Shown here piece after piece: positions 6,903 to 14,515 of a stretch of 21,616 nucleotides of DNA. The first letter of the stretch is position 1; every line of letters starts with the position of its first letter. Made by a program: the position numbers and the translations under genes. The notes beneath the pieces were generated by a model. It saw nothing but the letters and a program-made list of their open reading frames with translations. It was not told the origin of the DNA and searched no databases. Source of the DNA: a virus; IMG/VR virus record IMGVR_UViG_3300042125_000003, positions 1-21,616 of that record. One strand, written 5' to 3'.

Positions 6903-7276
6903 GTGGAGGAATCAAAAAGCTGGTTAACACGGCGGTCAAGGGCTTCTCGCTGGGCGCGGTTGGCGACGGCGGGTGGGCCTTGAACACCGGGGCTGATCCA
7001 GCGGTTAAGGCTGCGAAGCAGGCGGCGCAGCAGCAAGAGCAACAGATGCGCATGCAGCAACAGCAGGCAGCGCAGCAGGCTCAGCAGATGGCGCAGCAGC
7101 AGCAAACTACGGCAGAGCGAGATCGACTCGCTGCACAGGCGAAGGAACAGCAGTCAGCGTCCAACGGCCCTGACCGAGCTGAGATCGAGCTGGCCGATGG
7201 CGACACTTCTTCGCCGCGCAAGAAGTTCCGGGGCCAGATTGGTGGCGCTGGTAAGGCACCGAGCATCCGCGTATGA
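6899..7276 (+). CDS. Small Gln-rich virion/tail-assembly protein (T7 gp6.7/gp7.3-like)
   Basis: A 125-residue protein with an N-terminal basic/hydrophobic part (MSGGIKKLVNTAVKGFSLGA), a Gln-rich central helix (roughly residues 41-73, with long CAG/CAA runs at about 7018-7105), and a basic, Gly-rich end (SSPRKKFRGQIGGAGKAPSI). The short GRKK-type basic box and Gly/Ser tail resemble the C termini of T7 gp6.7 and gp7.3, small virion proteins encoded just before the portal, and the position is the same. Similarity is short, so function (tail assembly or ejection) is inferred. Start ATG 6899 overlaps the previous stop (ATGA), and its own TGA overlaps the portal start. Confidence 0.65.
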   Translation: MSGGIKKLVNTAVKGFSLGAVGDGGWALNTGADPAVKAAKQAAQQQEQQMRMQQQQAAQQAQQMAQQQQTTAERDRLAAQAKEQQSASNGPDRAEIELADGDTSSPRKKFRGQIGGAGKAPSIRV

Positions 7277-8826
7277 CCGACCCTAAAGCCATACACCCCG
7301 ACTCGGGGCGCGGCTGGTGGGAGGAACTGACACGGGAGCGCTCTACCATGATGTCTCGTAAAGAGGCGTATGCCAGAGCGACTATCCCGAGCACCCTCCC
7401 GGACAAGAACTACAACGTACTTAACGATCAGCTCAGCAACGGGGCTACCTCGCTGGGCAACCAAGGCGCAACCAACGTAGTGAACAAGCTGATGCTGGCG
7501 CTGTTCGCTCCGGGCCTGTCGTTCTTCAAGCTGGAAATGGTGGCCAAGGCCAAGGCCGAGTTCCTGCAACAGATGCAGATGCAGGATGACAGCCTTCTCA
7601 CCGACGTACTGGCAGAAGGCGAACGAGAGGCTGGCCGAGCCTTCGAGCAATCCGGTAGCCGTCCCGCGCTGTACGAGGGCCTCGCCGGGCTGGTGTGCGT
7701 AGGCGATGTCCTGATGGACCTCAGCGACACTGCTGCCATCAGCTTTATCACCCTGCATGACTACGCCGTCAAGCGTAATCGCAAGGGCAAGGTGCTGCGC
7801 CTGATCTTCCGGGAGAAGACCCGAGTGGACGATCTGGAGAAGGAGGCGCAGAGCGAGTACCGCAAGGTAATGCCCATGGCCAAGATGCACGACAAGGTGA
7901 CCATCTACACCTGCATCAAGCTGGTCAGTGGCATGTATCGCTCCACGGTGTGGGTGGACGACGTGAAGTTGTCCATTCGACATAGCGGTAAGTGGAAGGA
8001 AGACACCTTGCCGTGGCGTGCGCTGACGTGGCGACTGCCTATTGGTCAGGACTACGGTGTGTCGCTCGCAGAGGACTACGCCAACGATCTGGCTACACAC
8101 GACATGGTAAGCGAGAGCATGGCCGATGGTGGCGTACTGGCCTCCCAATTCCGCTGGGCCTGCAACCCTACTGGGGTGACGCAGCCGGAGGACGTGGAGA
8201 ACAGCCGAAACGGATCGGTAATCGCGGCCAACTCCAATGACCTTGAGCTGATCTTCGCCAACATGGGACAGCAGCTACAGACGGTCATCGCGGTTGAAGA
8301 GGTCTACGCCAGACGCATTGGGCGTGGCTTCCTGCTTAATACCGCAGTGACCCGTAACGCTGAGCGTGTGACGGTGGAAGAGGTGCGTATGCAGGCGCAG
8401 GAGCTGGAAACCAGCTTCGGTGGTGTGTACTCCCGTATGTCGATGGATATGCAGGGGCCTATCAGCCGATGGACCCTCCGCAAAGCTGACATCAGCATTC
8501 AGGGCACCAAGATCGAGCCAACCATCATCACTGGTCTGGATGCACTAAGCCGCACCGCCGAGCAGCAGCGCCTTATGGGCTTCCTACAAGACGTACTCAA
8601 CCTGTCTAACATCCCTCCTGAGACTCGAATCATGCTCAACGAGCAGCCGATCATCAGTGATATGGCAGCAGGCCGTGGCGTAGACCGCCGCAAGTATGTG
8701 GCTGATCCTGAGACGGTGGCTCAACGCCGACAGGAGCAGGCACAGGCGCAAGCCAACGCACAAGCAACCGAAGCCGGCATTCAGGCCGGTGCCCAACAAA
8801 TGGTAAATGAGGACCAAGCACAATGA
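7273..8826 (+). CDS. Portal (head-tail connector) protein, T7 gp8-like
   Basis: A 517-residue portal protein, close to the 536 of T7 gp8. The twelve-subunit ring occupies one capsid vertex, and DNA enters and leaves through it. The N-terminal pattern is typical: ARATIPSTLPD, then NQGATNVVNKLMLALFAPGLSFFKLE, equivalent to the T7 ARGLNNLASKLMLALFP region. The middle contains the expected GVYSRMSMDMQGPISRW segment, and the C terminus is Gln/Ala-rich (residues about 480-517). The start ATG overlaps the upstream stop (ATGA) and its end overlaps the scaffold start the same way, so portal and scaffold are probably translated in a coupled manner. Confidence 0.95.
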   Translation: MTDPKAIHPDSGRGWWEELTRERSTMMSRKEAYARATIPSTLPDKNYNVLNDQLSNGATSLGNQGATNVVNKLMLALFAPGLSFFKLEMVAKAKAEFLQQMQMQDDSLLTDVLAEGEREAGRAFEQSGSRPALYEGLAGLVCVGDVLMDLSDTAAISFITLHDYAVKRNRKGKVLRLIFREKTRVDDLEKEAQSEYRKVMPMAKMHDKVTIYTCIKLVSGMYRSTVWVDDVKLSIRHSGKWKEDTLPWRALTWRLPIGQDYGVSLAEDYANDLATHDMVSESMADGGVLASQFRWACNPTGVTQPEDVENSRNGSVIAANSNDLELIFANMGQQLQTVIAVEEVYARRIGRGFLLNTAVTRNAERVTVEEVRMQAQELETSFGGVYSRMSMDMQGPISRWTLRKADISIQGTKIEPTIITGLDALSRTAEQQRLMGFLQDVLNLSNIPPETRIMLNEQPIISDMAAGRGVDRRKYVADPETVAQRRQEQAQAQANAQATEAGIQAGAQQMVNEDQAQ

Positions 8827-9608
8827 CCATCTTCTCTCTGTTCCGCCACACCCTGATGGATGAAGCCGCCGCTGACGGTGCAGCCTCCGGCGCCGCTGAC
8901 GGTGCGCCAGCCGTCGGAACCACCACTACCCTGCCCGGCGCCAAACCCGCTCCAGACGCCGCCGCAGGGGCTGCTGATACCGGCGCCGACGAGGACGTGC
9001 TGGGCAAGGCAGGCTTCGGTGTGGTCGAGGGTGATCCGGGCCTCAACTACGCCTTGAACTTCCTCGCCAGCAACGGCTTCACCGCCGACAGCCCAAGCGT
9101 CAATGCCGCCCTGAACGGCGATTTCGGCCTGCTCAAGGCTGAGCTGGCACAGAAGGGTGCCGCAGGCTGGGAGCAGGCACTGGGCCTCGCAGAGCAGTCC
9201 TATGGCCGCCATCAGGAGCGCATCGCTGCCGATAACAAGGCAGTGGGTGAGGTCGTGCTGGGCATCGCAGAACAGCTGGGCGTGGACTGGGAAGCCGCCG
9301 CTGGTCACATGGCCTCGGCACCGCAGGAAGAGCGCGACGCGATCAACCAGCTGCTGGCCAGCCCGAAGACCGCGCACATCGCCGCCCAGTTCGTGGCGCT
9401 CAACTTCATCAACAACGGCACCGGCGACATCACCCCGGCAGCCCGTGCGGCTGGGGAAGGCTCGCAGGCCCTCGGCGCTCTCGGTGCTGCGGGCGGGCCG
9501 CTGACCCGCGCCGAATTCACCAAGCAGATGGGCGAACTCCGTCGCAAGCTGGGTGACGACTACCTGAACTCGACCGAGGCGCAGGCGCTGTACGCCCGAC
9601 TGGGCTGA
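8823..9608 (+). CDS. Capsid scaffolding protein (T7 gp9-like)
   Basis: A 261-residue acidic, Ala/Gly-rich protein between portal and major capsid genes, the standard place of the scaffold that shapes the procapsid and is then released. The N-terminal third is low complexity (AADGAASGAADGAP; the 14 bases at 8868-8881 recur at 8892-8905). The centre is helical, and the end PLTRAEFTKQMGELRRKLG...EAQALYARLG fits the basic capsid-binding helix-loop-helix typical of T7-like scaffolds. Length is near T7 gp9 (307), slightly short. The start overlaps the portal stop (ATGA). The TGA stop is the first base group of an inverted repeat at 9606. Confidence 0.88.
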   Translation: MTIFSLFRHTLMDEAAADGAASGAADGAPAVGTTTTLPGAKPAPDAAAGAADTGADEDVLGKAGFGVVEGDPGLNYALNFLASNGFTADSPSVNAALNGDFGLLKAELAQKGAAGWEQALGLAEQSYGRHQERIAADNKAVGEVVLGIAEQLGVDWEAAAGHMASAPQEERDAINQLLASPKTAHIAAQFVALNFINNGTGDITPAARAAGEGSQALGALGAAGGPLTRAEFTKQMGELRRKLGDDYLNSTEAQALYARLG

Positions 9609-9622
9609 TCAATATTTGATCA
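9606..9622 (+). repeat. Inverted repeat at scaffold stop
   Basis: TGATCAA, a 3-base TAT loop, then TTGATCA: a perfect 7-bp stem containing the scaffold stop codon. It lies 4 bases before a second, stronger hairpin that overlaps promoter copy 3. AT-rich, so likely weak as RNA structure; it might affect transcript processing or be a protein-binding site. Confidence 0.55.
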
Positions 9623-9626
9623 AAAT

Positions 9627-9650
9627 GGTGCCCTAAATTAATAGGGCACC
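9627..9650 (+). promoter_or_regulatory. Hairpin overlapping the capsid promoter
   Basis: GGTGCCCTA (9627-9635), a 6-base AATTAA loop, and TAGGGCACC (9642-9650) form a perfect 9-bp stem. The right arm is part of promoter copy 3. The left arm is absent from the other three copies. In read-through RNA it would form a stable stem followed by UUAU, so it could attenuate or mark processing of upstream transcripts just before the capsid promoter restarts transcription. Confidence 0.7.
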
Positions 9651-9658
9651 TTATCCTA
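9638..9658 (+). promoter_or_regulatory. Phage RNA polymerase promoter, copy 3 (capsid)
   Basis: Identical 21-base element in the 87-base gap between scaffold and capsid genes, equivalent in place to the strong phi10 promoter of T7. The leader after it (AGAAACCATTTTG) resembles that after copy 2 at 10 of 13 positions. The capsid ribosome site AAGGAG follows at 9684-9689. Confidence 0.87.
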
Positions 9659-9695
9659 AGAAACCATTTTGCTGTACCCCACCAAGGAGCTGTAT

Positions 9696-10682
9696 ATGTC
9701 TCGTGATACCTTTAACGTAACTCGCCCCAACGCCAAACTCGGCGGTGCTGATCCGTTCGAGCTGGTGCTGGAAGAATTCGCCGGTATGGTCGAAGAGTCG
9801 ATGCAGACTCGCTCGGTCACCGAAGGCTGGGTCGAAATGAAGACCGTCAAGGGCACCGCCACCGTCACCAAGGACGCGATTGGCGAATCGACCCTGCAAG
9901 TGCTGGAGCCGGGCAAGACCCCGGACGGCACCGCGAACCAGTTCTCCGACAACTCGGTGACCGTGAAGACCGTCATTCTGGCTCGCTCGGCGCTCCCGAT
10001 TCTCGACGTGTTCCAGACCAAGTACGACGTTCGCAAGAAGATCGGTAACGAGCACGGCAAGAAGATGGCCAAGTTCCGCGATGCCGCTCTGCTGGTCCAG
10101 CTGGCCAAGGCCGGTCTGGCTGCCGACTCGAAGTACGGCGCTCTGCCGGGCCACCACGGCGGTACGCAAGTCTCGCTCGCCGCTGCCGGTGACGAGAACG
10201 ACCCGGCCAAGCTGTTCCGCGCCATCAACCGCCTGCTGGCGCAGATGGAAGAGAAGGACGTAATCCCGCAGGAAGACGGCCACGCCATCTTCGTCCGTCC
10301 GGCAGTGTACTACGCACTGATGGAAGCTGAGCAGATCGTCAACGGCGACTACCTCACCTCGGAAGGCAACAAGGTGCAGGGCGTACCGATCATCAAGGCG
10401 CTGGGCGTACCAATCATCAAGACCAACAACATGCCGCACACCAACACCGTCACCACCCCTGACGACGTTGCGACCATGATGGGCGGTGACTACGCCGGTG
10501 ACTTCTCGAAAGTCCTGATGATGCTGGCTTCCCCGAAGGCTCTGCTGGCTGGCGAGACTATCTCGCTGACCTCCGATGTCTTCTACGACAAGCTGTCCAA
10601 GTCGCACTACGTTGACGCGCACATGGCCTTCGCAGCCACCACTGACCGCCACGAACACGCTGGCGTCATCCTGACCAAGTAA
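9696..10682 (+). CDS. Major capsid protein (T7 gp10-like)
   Basis: A 328-residue capsid protein of the T7/phiKMV type, starting at ATG 9696, 6 bases after AAGGAG; the frame is open upstream to a TTG at 9669, but that lacks a ribosome site. HK97-fold capsid subunits build the icosahedral head. Features: an N-terminal arm (MSRDTFNVTRPNAKLGGAD), the long spine helix with EEFAGMVEESM, the central region with ILDVFQTKYDVRKKIGNEHGKKMA, and a C-terminal domain with HAIFVRPAVYYALMEAE and GVPIIKTNNMPHTN. The codons are the most GC-biased and regular in the window (many CTG, GGC, ACC), as expected for the most highly expressed gene. It has its own promoter and is followed by a strong terminator. No second, frameshifted capsid form is evident. 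Confidence 0.95.
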   Translation: MSRDTFNVTRPNAKLGGADPFELVLEEFAGMVEESMQTRSVTEGWVEMKTVKGTATVTKDAIGESTLQVLEPGKTPDGTANQFSDNSVTVKTVILARSALPILDVFQTKYDVRKKIGNEHGKKMAKFRDAALLVQLAKAGLAADSKYGALPGHHGGTQVSLAAAGDENDPAKLFRAINRLLAQMEEKDVIPQEDGHAIFVRPAVYYALMEAEQIVNGDYLTSEGNKVQGVPIIKALGVPIIKTNNMPHTNTVTTPDDVATMMGGDYAGDFSKVLMMLASPKALLAGETISLTSDVFYDKLSKSHYVDAHMAFAATTDRHEHAGVILTK

Positions 10683-10691
10683 GGTCCAACC

Positions 10692-10728
10692 ATTCCCCAA
10701 GGAGCCTAGTGCCCTTGGGGAATTTTTT
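10692..10728 (+). terminator. Intrinsic terminator after the capsid gene
   Basis: ATTCCCCAAGG (10692-10702) pairs perfectly with CCTTGGGGAAT (10713-10723): an 11-bp stem with a 10-base loop, followed by six T (10723-10728). It lies 9 bases after the capsid stop, the same position as T-phi of T7, and would trim most late transcripts there while allowing partial read-through to the tail genes. Confidence 0.93.
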
Positions 10729-10740
10729 GCTGAGGTACTG

Positions 10741-11319
10741 ATGAACATCACGCAGCTGACGGTGGTGAACGAATGCCTCGCCTCCATGGGTGAGGAACCT
10801 ATCAACTCCTTGGCAGAGGACAACGCCTTCGTTAACTCCGCCAACTTCGCATTCGAGAACGCCAACCTGAACGAGCAATCGGTGGGGTGGTGGTTCAACA
10901 AAGAGAGTATCCTGATTCGCCCGGACACCAAGGGCGAGTATGTGGTTCCATCCGACGTGATCGACCTGTGGGTAGATGCTAACCCTCGCTGGCTCGCTGT
11001 TCGCAGCTCCCGTCTGTATGACACCAGCAAAGGCGAGCGCCTAGTGGGCACAGCGCCCCAACGGGCAGAGGTCATGCGGCTTCTGGCTTTCGATGACCTG
11101 CCTCTTATCATGAAGCGGGTAGTCAAGGCAGCCACTGTGTTGCAGTTCCAGAAGAGCTACGACGGTGACGCGCAGAAGATCAAGGACGCAAAGGAGGAAT
11201 ACGCCTTTGCCAGACAAACAGCCCGTACTCAGCACATCCGCGCCGTGGGCGCGAACTTCTCCACACGCGCGGAGAACTCGATGTACTCTGACTATGGCCG
11301 ACTGAGGACGCCCCGGTGA
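10741..11319 (+). CDS. Tail tubular protein A (T7 gp11-like)
   Basis: A 192-residue protein, very near the 196 of T7 gp11, in the conserved place after the capsid gene. Tail tubular protein A forms the ring that joins portal and tail nozzle. The opening MNITQLTVVNECLASMGEEPINSL, the WWFNKES pattern, and YVVPSDVIDLWVD are typical of the family, as is the helical EYAFARQTARTQHI near the end. Start ATG follows GAGG (10732-10735) by 5 bases. The stop overlaps the GTG of the next gene (GTGA), suggesting coupled production of the two tail proteins. Confidence 0.93.
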   Translation: MNITQLTVVNECLASMGEEPINSLAEDNAFVNSANFAFENANLNEQSVGWWFNKESILIRPDTKGEYVVPSDVIDLWVDANPRWLAVRSSRLYDTSKGERLVGTAPQRAEVMRLLAFDDLPLIMKRVVKAATVLQFQKSYDGDAQKIKDAKEEYAFARQTARTQHIRAVGANFSTRAENSMYSDYGRLRTPR

Positions 11320-13793
11320 GAGTCAGCGACAACTATCAATCGGTAATCCGTGGCGTGAGTGAGCAGGTGCCGCACGACCGCATACCCGGCCAGCACTGGG
11401 ATCAGGACAACATGACCTCAGACCCAGTTAGGGGCCTGAGCCGCCGTCACGGTAGTGTCCAGCGCTACGTGATGTCCCTGCCATTCCCGATCACCGACGT
11501 AGAGCGTAAGGATGCCAGTTGCCGAGCAGAGCACACCGTGTTCCTTGAGGGCGGAGAGTGGGCATTCATGCCGCGCAATGCCCCGGCTCCCGGTAGCAGG
11601 CTGCCGCCACTGATCCTAGTGGACAAGGACGGGCAGAACTTCATGGAGGTGGTGTACGACAGTCCCGCCACAGAGGCACAGGTAGGCGAGGGCATCACCA
11701 GCGTGACTGCCGCTGGCCGGCTGGTGCTGCTGTCCTCGGCCAAGTACCCAGTGGAAACCACTGTAACCAAGAGCATGGACGCAACCAGCGACAAGCACTG
11801 TGTGTGGGTTCGTGGCGGCGGCTATTCTCGGTCGTTCTCGGTCACCGTGGCGTCAGGCAATGACGACACCATGACCTATGTGTACAAGACAATGACCTCC
11901 TACTACGAGGGCACCTTGGACACCACCACCATTCCATGGACTTCTGACGGCTCCTATCAGAAGAAGGTGAACGACGCCACCAACGCTTACAACTCCAAGG
12001 TCAACCAGCACATCGCTAAGTCGGCTGCGGACATCACGCCGGAGAACATCGCCAAGCGTCTGTGGGAGCAGATGGAGAAGGAGAACCCCGGCATGGCGGA
12101 GCTACACGGGGCCTACATCCTTATCACCAAAGCAGACACCGTGGTGACGGTGGACGACGGCGGCAACGGGGAGTACATCCGGGTCACCTCTTTGGAGGTA
12201 ACGGCACCGGAACTGGTCACTGCGCAGCATTTGCACGGCAAGGTGGTCAAGGTAGTACCTAAGCAGGCCGGGGCCTTACCGTACTACCTCAAGGCGGAAG
12301 GGCAAGGACATACCAGCTTCGGGGACGTGATCTGGCGGGAGACTGCTGGTGACCTGATCACCATGGACTGGGTGTTCTTCGTAGGCATCTTCGACGAGGG
12401 CAAGCTGTGGCTGGCCAAGTCGCCAGCGGAGCTGGGTGCATTGCGCCCTGCACTGACCATCCCTAACTTCTCGCAAGCGAGCAGCGGGGACAGTGAGTCC
12501 AACCCTAGACCTGAATTCTTCGAGAAGGTCATCACGCATATGCGGATGTTCCAAGATCGACTGATGATCGTGTCGGGGTCCACTGTGTTCCTGTCTAAGT
12601 CTGGCGACTACTTCAACTTCTTCCGCAAGAGTGTGCTTACGCTCGGTGACGACGACCCTATCGAGGTGTTCGCACAGGGCACAGAGGATGACGTGATCAC
12701 CAGCGGTGTGCAGATTGACCGCAACGTAGTCCTCTGCGGGCAGCGGTTCCAGTACATGGTGCCGGGCCGAGAAATGATGACGCCGAAGAATCCCTACATT
12801 GGTGTGCAGGCCACCTACGAGGGTGCCAACATAGTGCCGCACACTAGCGCAGGCTCTGTACTGTTCTTCTGTCAGCGGCGCGAGCGCAGGCTCACACTAC
12901 AGCGGATGCAACCCGCAGTAATGGCTGACAGGCTGGACGCCATGGACGCCAGCTCCCAGCTAGACGGATACCTCACTGGTACGCCACGTCAGCTTGTGAG
13001 TATGACGGCGCCCGGCGCAGTGTTCCTACGCACACAGGAGCTGACTAACGGCTTCTATGTGTACAGCTGGCTGGACAGCGAGGACAACTCTGAGCGGCTG
13101 TTTGACAGCTGGTCGCGGTGGACCTTCTCTGCCGAGCTGGGCGTACTGGCAGGCATCACCGTCGATGACTCCGGTCTGCTGGCCGTGACGCTACGTGATA
13201 CCAAGGACGGCCCTGCGCTAGTTCTGGACCGTTTCACTCGTGAGACGGCGCCATCGGAGCTGCCCTACTTCGACAGTATCACCACACTGGAGGACTCCAA
13301 TCACGTCAACTCGGGACACGCTGCCGCCTTTGGGGCTGCCAGCGAGAACTACCTGCTTGGCCTACCACTGGCCAATGTGTCTCAGCTGGTAGAGCAGTTC
13401 CCCGGCGAGCTGGGCGAGCTGTATGTGGGCGCGGAGTACGACAGTCACTTCACCCTGACTAGTCCCTATGTCCGTGACCGGAACGACAAGATCATCTTGG
13501 ACGCTCGGGTGACCATCAGCAAGCTGGTAGTGTCCTTGTCTAACAGCGCCGCTATGCGGGGGTCGGTATCGACTGACATGGGCAAGACGTGGAAGGTCAG
13601 CAAGTCGTGGGTCAGTCGTAAGGCGGGAAGCTGGGTACTGAACACGCAGAACATTGCAGAAGAGGAAACCGTAACCATCCCCGTTATGAAGGAGAACAAA
13701 GCGTACCGTTGCCGGATCAGCTCTCGTAGCTGGCTGCCAATGACCGTGGCGTCTGTGGAATGGACGGGCCAAATGTTCACTAGCAGGAGGTAA
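11316..13793 (+). CDS. Tail tubular protein B / tail nozzle (T7 gp12-like), GTG start
   Basis: An 825-residue protein (T7 gp12 is 794) that forms the tail nozzle. The N terminus (VIRGVSEQVPHDRIPGQHWDQDNM, split here by VPHDR) follows the family pattern of a Gly-x-SxQ segment, then a region in which the protein commits to the virion; SRRHG matches the KRPP-type turn of T7. The centre contains FPITDVERKDAS, a beta-rich repeat, and FEKVITHMRMFQDRLMIVSGSTVFLSKSGDYFNFF, a strongly conserved nozzle sequence (compare T7 FxNRLGFLSxENVVLSxxxxYFxF). It starts at GTG 11316 overlapping the previous stop, with GAGGA (11303-11307) 8 bases upstream. No frameshift is seen. Confidence 0.93.
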   Translation: MRVSDNYQSVIRGVSEQVPHDRIPGQHWDQDNMTSDPVRGLSRRHGSVQRYVMSLPFPITDVERKDASCRAEHTVFLEGGEWAFMPRNAPAPGSRLPPLILVDKDGQNFMEVVYDSPATEAQVGEGITSVTAAGRLVLLSSAKYPVETTVTKSMDATSDKHCVWVRGGGYSRSFSVTVASGNDDTMTYVYKTMTSYYEGTLDTTTIPWTSDGSYQKKVNDATNAYNSKVNQHIAKSAADITPENIAKRLWEQMEKENPGMAELHGAYILITKADTVVTVDDGGNGEYIRVTSLEVTAPELVTAQHLHGKVVKVVPKQAGALPYYLKAEGQGHTSFGDVIWRETAGDLITMDWVFFVGIFDEGKLWLAKSPAELGALRPALTIPNFSQASSGDSESNPRPEFFEKVITHMRMFQDRLMIVSGSTVFLSKSGDYFNFFRKSVLTLGDDDPIEVFAQGTEDDVITSGVQIDRNVVLCGQRFQYMVPGREMMTPKNPYIGVQATYEGANIVPHTSAGSVLFFCQRRERRLTLQRMQPAVMADRLDAMDASSQLDGYLTGTPRQLVSMTAPGAVFLRTQELTNGFYVYSWLDSEDNSERLFDSWSRWTFSAELGVLAGITVDDSGLLAVTLRDTKDGPALVLDRFTRETAPSELPYFDSITTLEDSNHVNSGHAAAFGAASENYLLGLPLANVSQLVEQFPGELGELYVGAEYDSHFTLTSPYVRDRNDKIILDARVTISKLVVSLSNSAAMRGSVSTDMGKTWKVSKSWVSRKAGSWVLNTQNIAEEETVTIPVMKENKAYRCRISSRSWLPMTVASVEWTGQMFTSRR

Positions 13794-13798
13794 AGCCT

Positions 13799-14506
13799 AT
13801 GATCTGGTTGGCAGCTGCGATGGGGGCCATGGCCCTCAAGCAGGGCCTTGACGCAAAGAATCAGGCCAAGGCGGATCAAATCACCGCCAAGTCCACCGCC
13901 AAGGTGGAGAACATGCGTCGAGACATCGACAACATGATGTCCAAGGCCAAAGGTGACCTTGCCCGTTTCCAGCAGGCGCGTAGCAACAAGTACGCGCTCC
14001 AGTCTGGCGGACGAGCAGAGGACACCGCGACGGTAAACATGCTGCGCCTGTCCGATCAGGCTGTGCGCGGCTCCATTGAAATGCGTATCGCCGCCGCCGA
14101 AGAGGCGGGCGCACTGGCTGCACGGGTGGGCTTCGCGGGAGTAGGTGGAGGTTCGGTAGAAATGCTGAACAACACCAACGCAGTGCGGCAGCAGCGCGCT
14201 CGGGAGTTGTCGGACACCATGACCGATACCCAGCTCTTTGATATGGGTGAGCAAAAGGCGTTTACTCGCGAGCAGACCATCCTCGGACTGGACGACATTC
14301 AGTTCGCAGACGGTATGAACTTCATGCGTGCTCAAGAGCAGTACATCAAGCAGCCTTCGTGGTTCGAAGTAGGGGCCAACGCTGCTATGGCCTTCGGCAC
14401 CAGCTATGCCAGCATGGGTGGCTTCAAGGGCTGGGGCAGTGGCACACCGAAGATCAGCGGTGACATTCAGGCTGTAGGCAACATGCCAAACAGCGCATTA
14501 GCATAA
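13799..14506 (+). CDS. Internal virion protein (T7 gp14-like)
   Basis: A 235-residue, Ala- and Met-rich helical protein in the position of T7 gp14 (196 residues), which is ejected into the outer membrane as part of the DNA-ejection channel. It opens with a hydrophobic segment (MIWLAAAMGAMALKQG), then a long charged helix (residues about 20-60), a Gly-rich turn around VGFAGVGGGSVEM, and a helical end with AMAFGTSYASMGG. AGGAGG (13785-13790) lies 8 bases before ATG 13799. Identity of sequence to T7 is low, so the call depends on order, size and composition. Confidence 0.8.
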   Translation: MIWLAAAMGAMALKQGLDAKNQAKADQITAKSTAKVENMRRDIDNMMSKAKGDLARFQQARSNKYALQSGGRAEDTATVNMLRLSDQAVRGSIEMRIAAAEEAGALAARVGFAGVGGGSVEMLNNTNAVRQQRARELSDTMTDTQLFDMGEQKAFTREQTILGLDDIQFADGMNFMRAQEQYIKQPSWFEVGANAAMAFGTSYASMGGFKGWGSGTPKISGDIQAVGNMPNSALA

Positions 14507-14515
14507 GGAGGACAC

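Noticed and set aside
8868-8905. 14-base direct repeat in the scaffold gene
   Set aside because: Low-complexity Ala/Asp/Gly coding repeat; no sign of an attachment site or mobile element.
10640-10700. Possible frameshift giving a longer capsid form as in T7 10A/10B
   Set aside because: No slippery run near the stop, and the terminator follows after 9 bases, leaving no room for an extension.
9651-11135. Long antisense open frame (494 codons), with several others such as 1253-2359, 2845-3984 and 18945-20084 on the - strand
   Set aside because: They lie opposite well-recognised + strand genes, follow from the GC-rich codon bias, have no ribosome site or family resemblance, and would break the one-directional layout.
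11907-11921. GAGGGCACCTTGG, part-match to the promoter core (also near 8501 and 19900)
   Set aside because: Only 7-9 bases match, TAATA is missing, and each lies inside a coding region.
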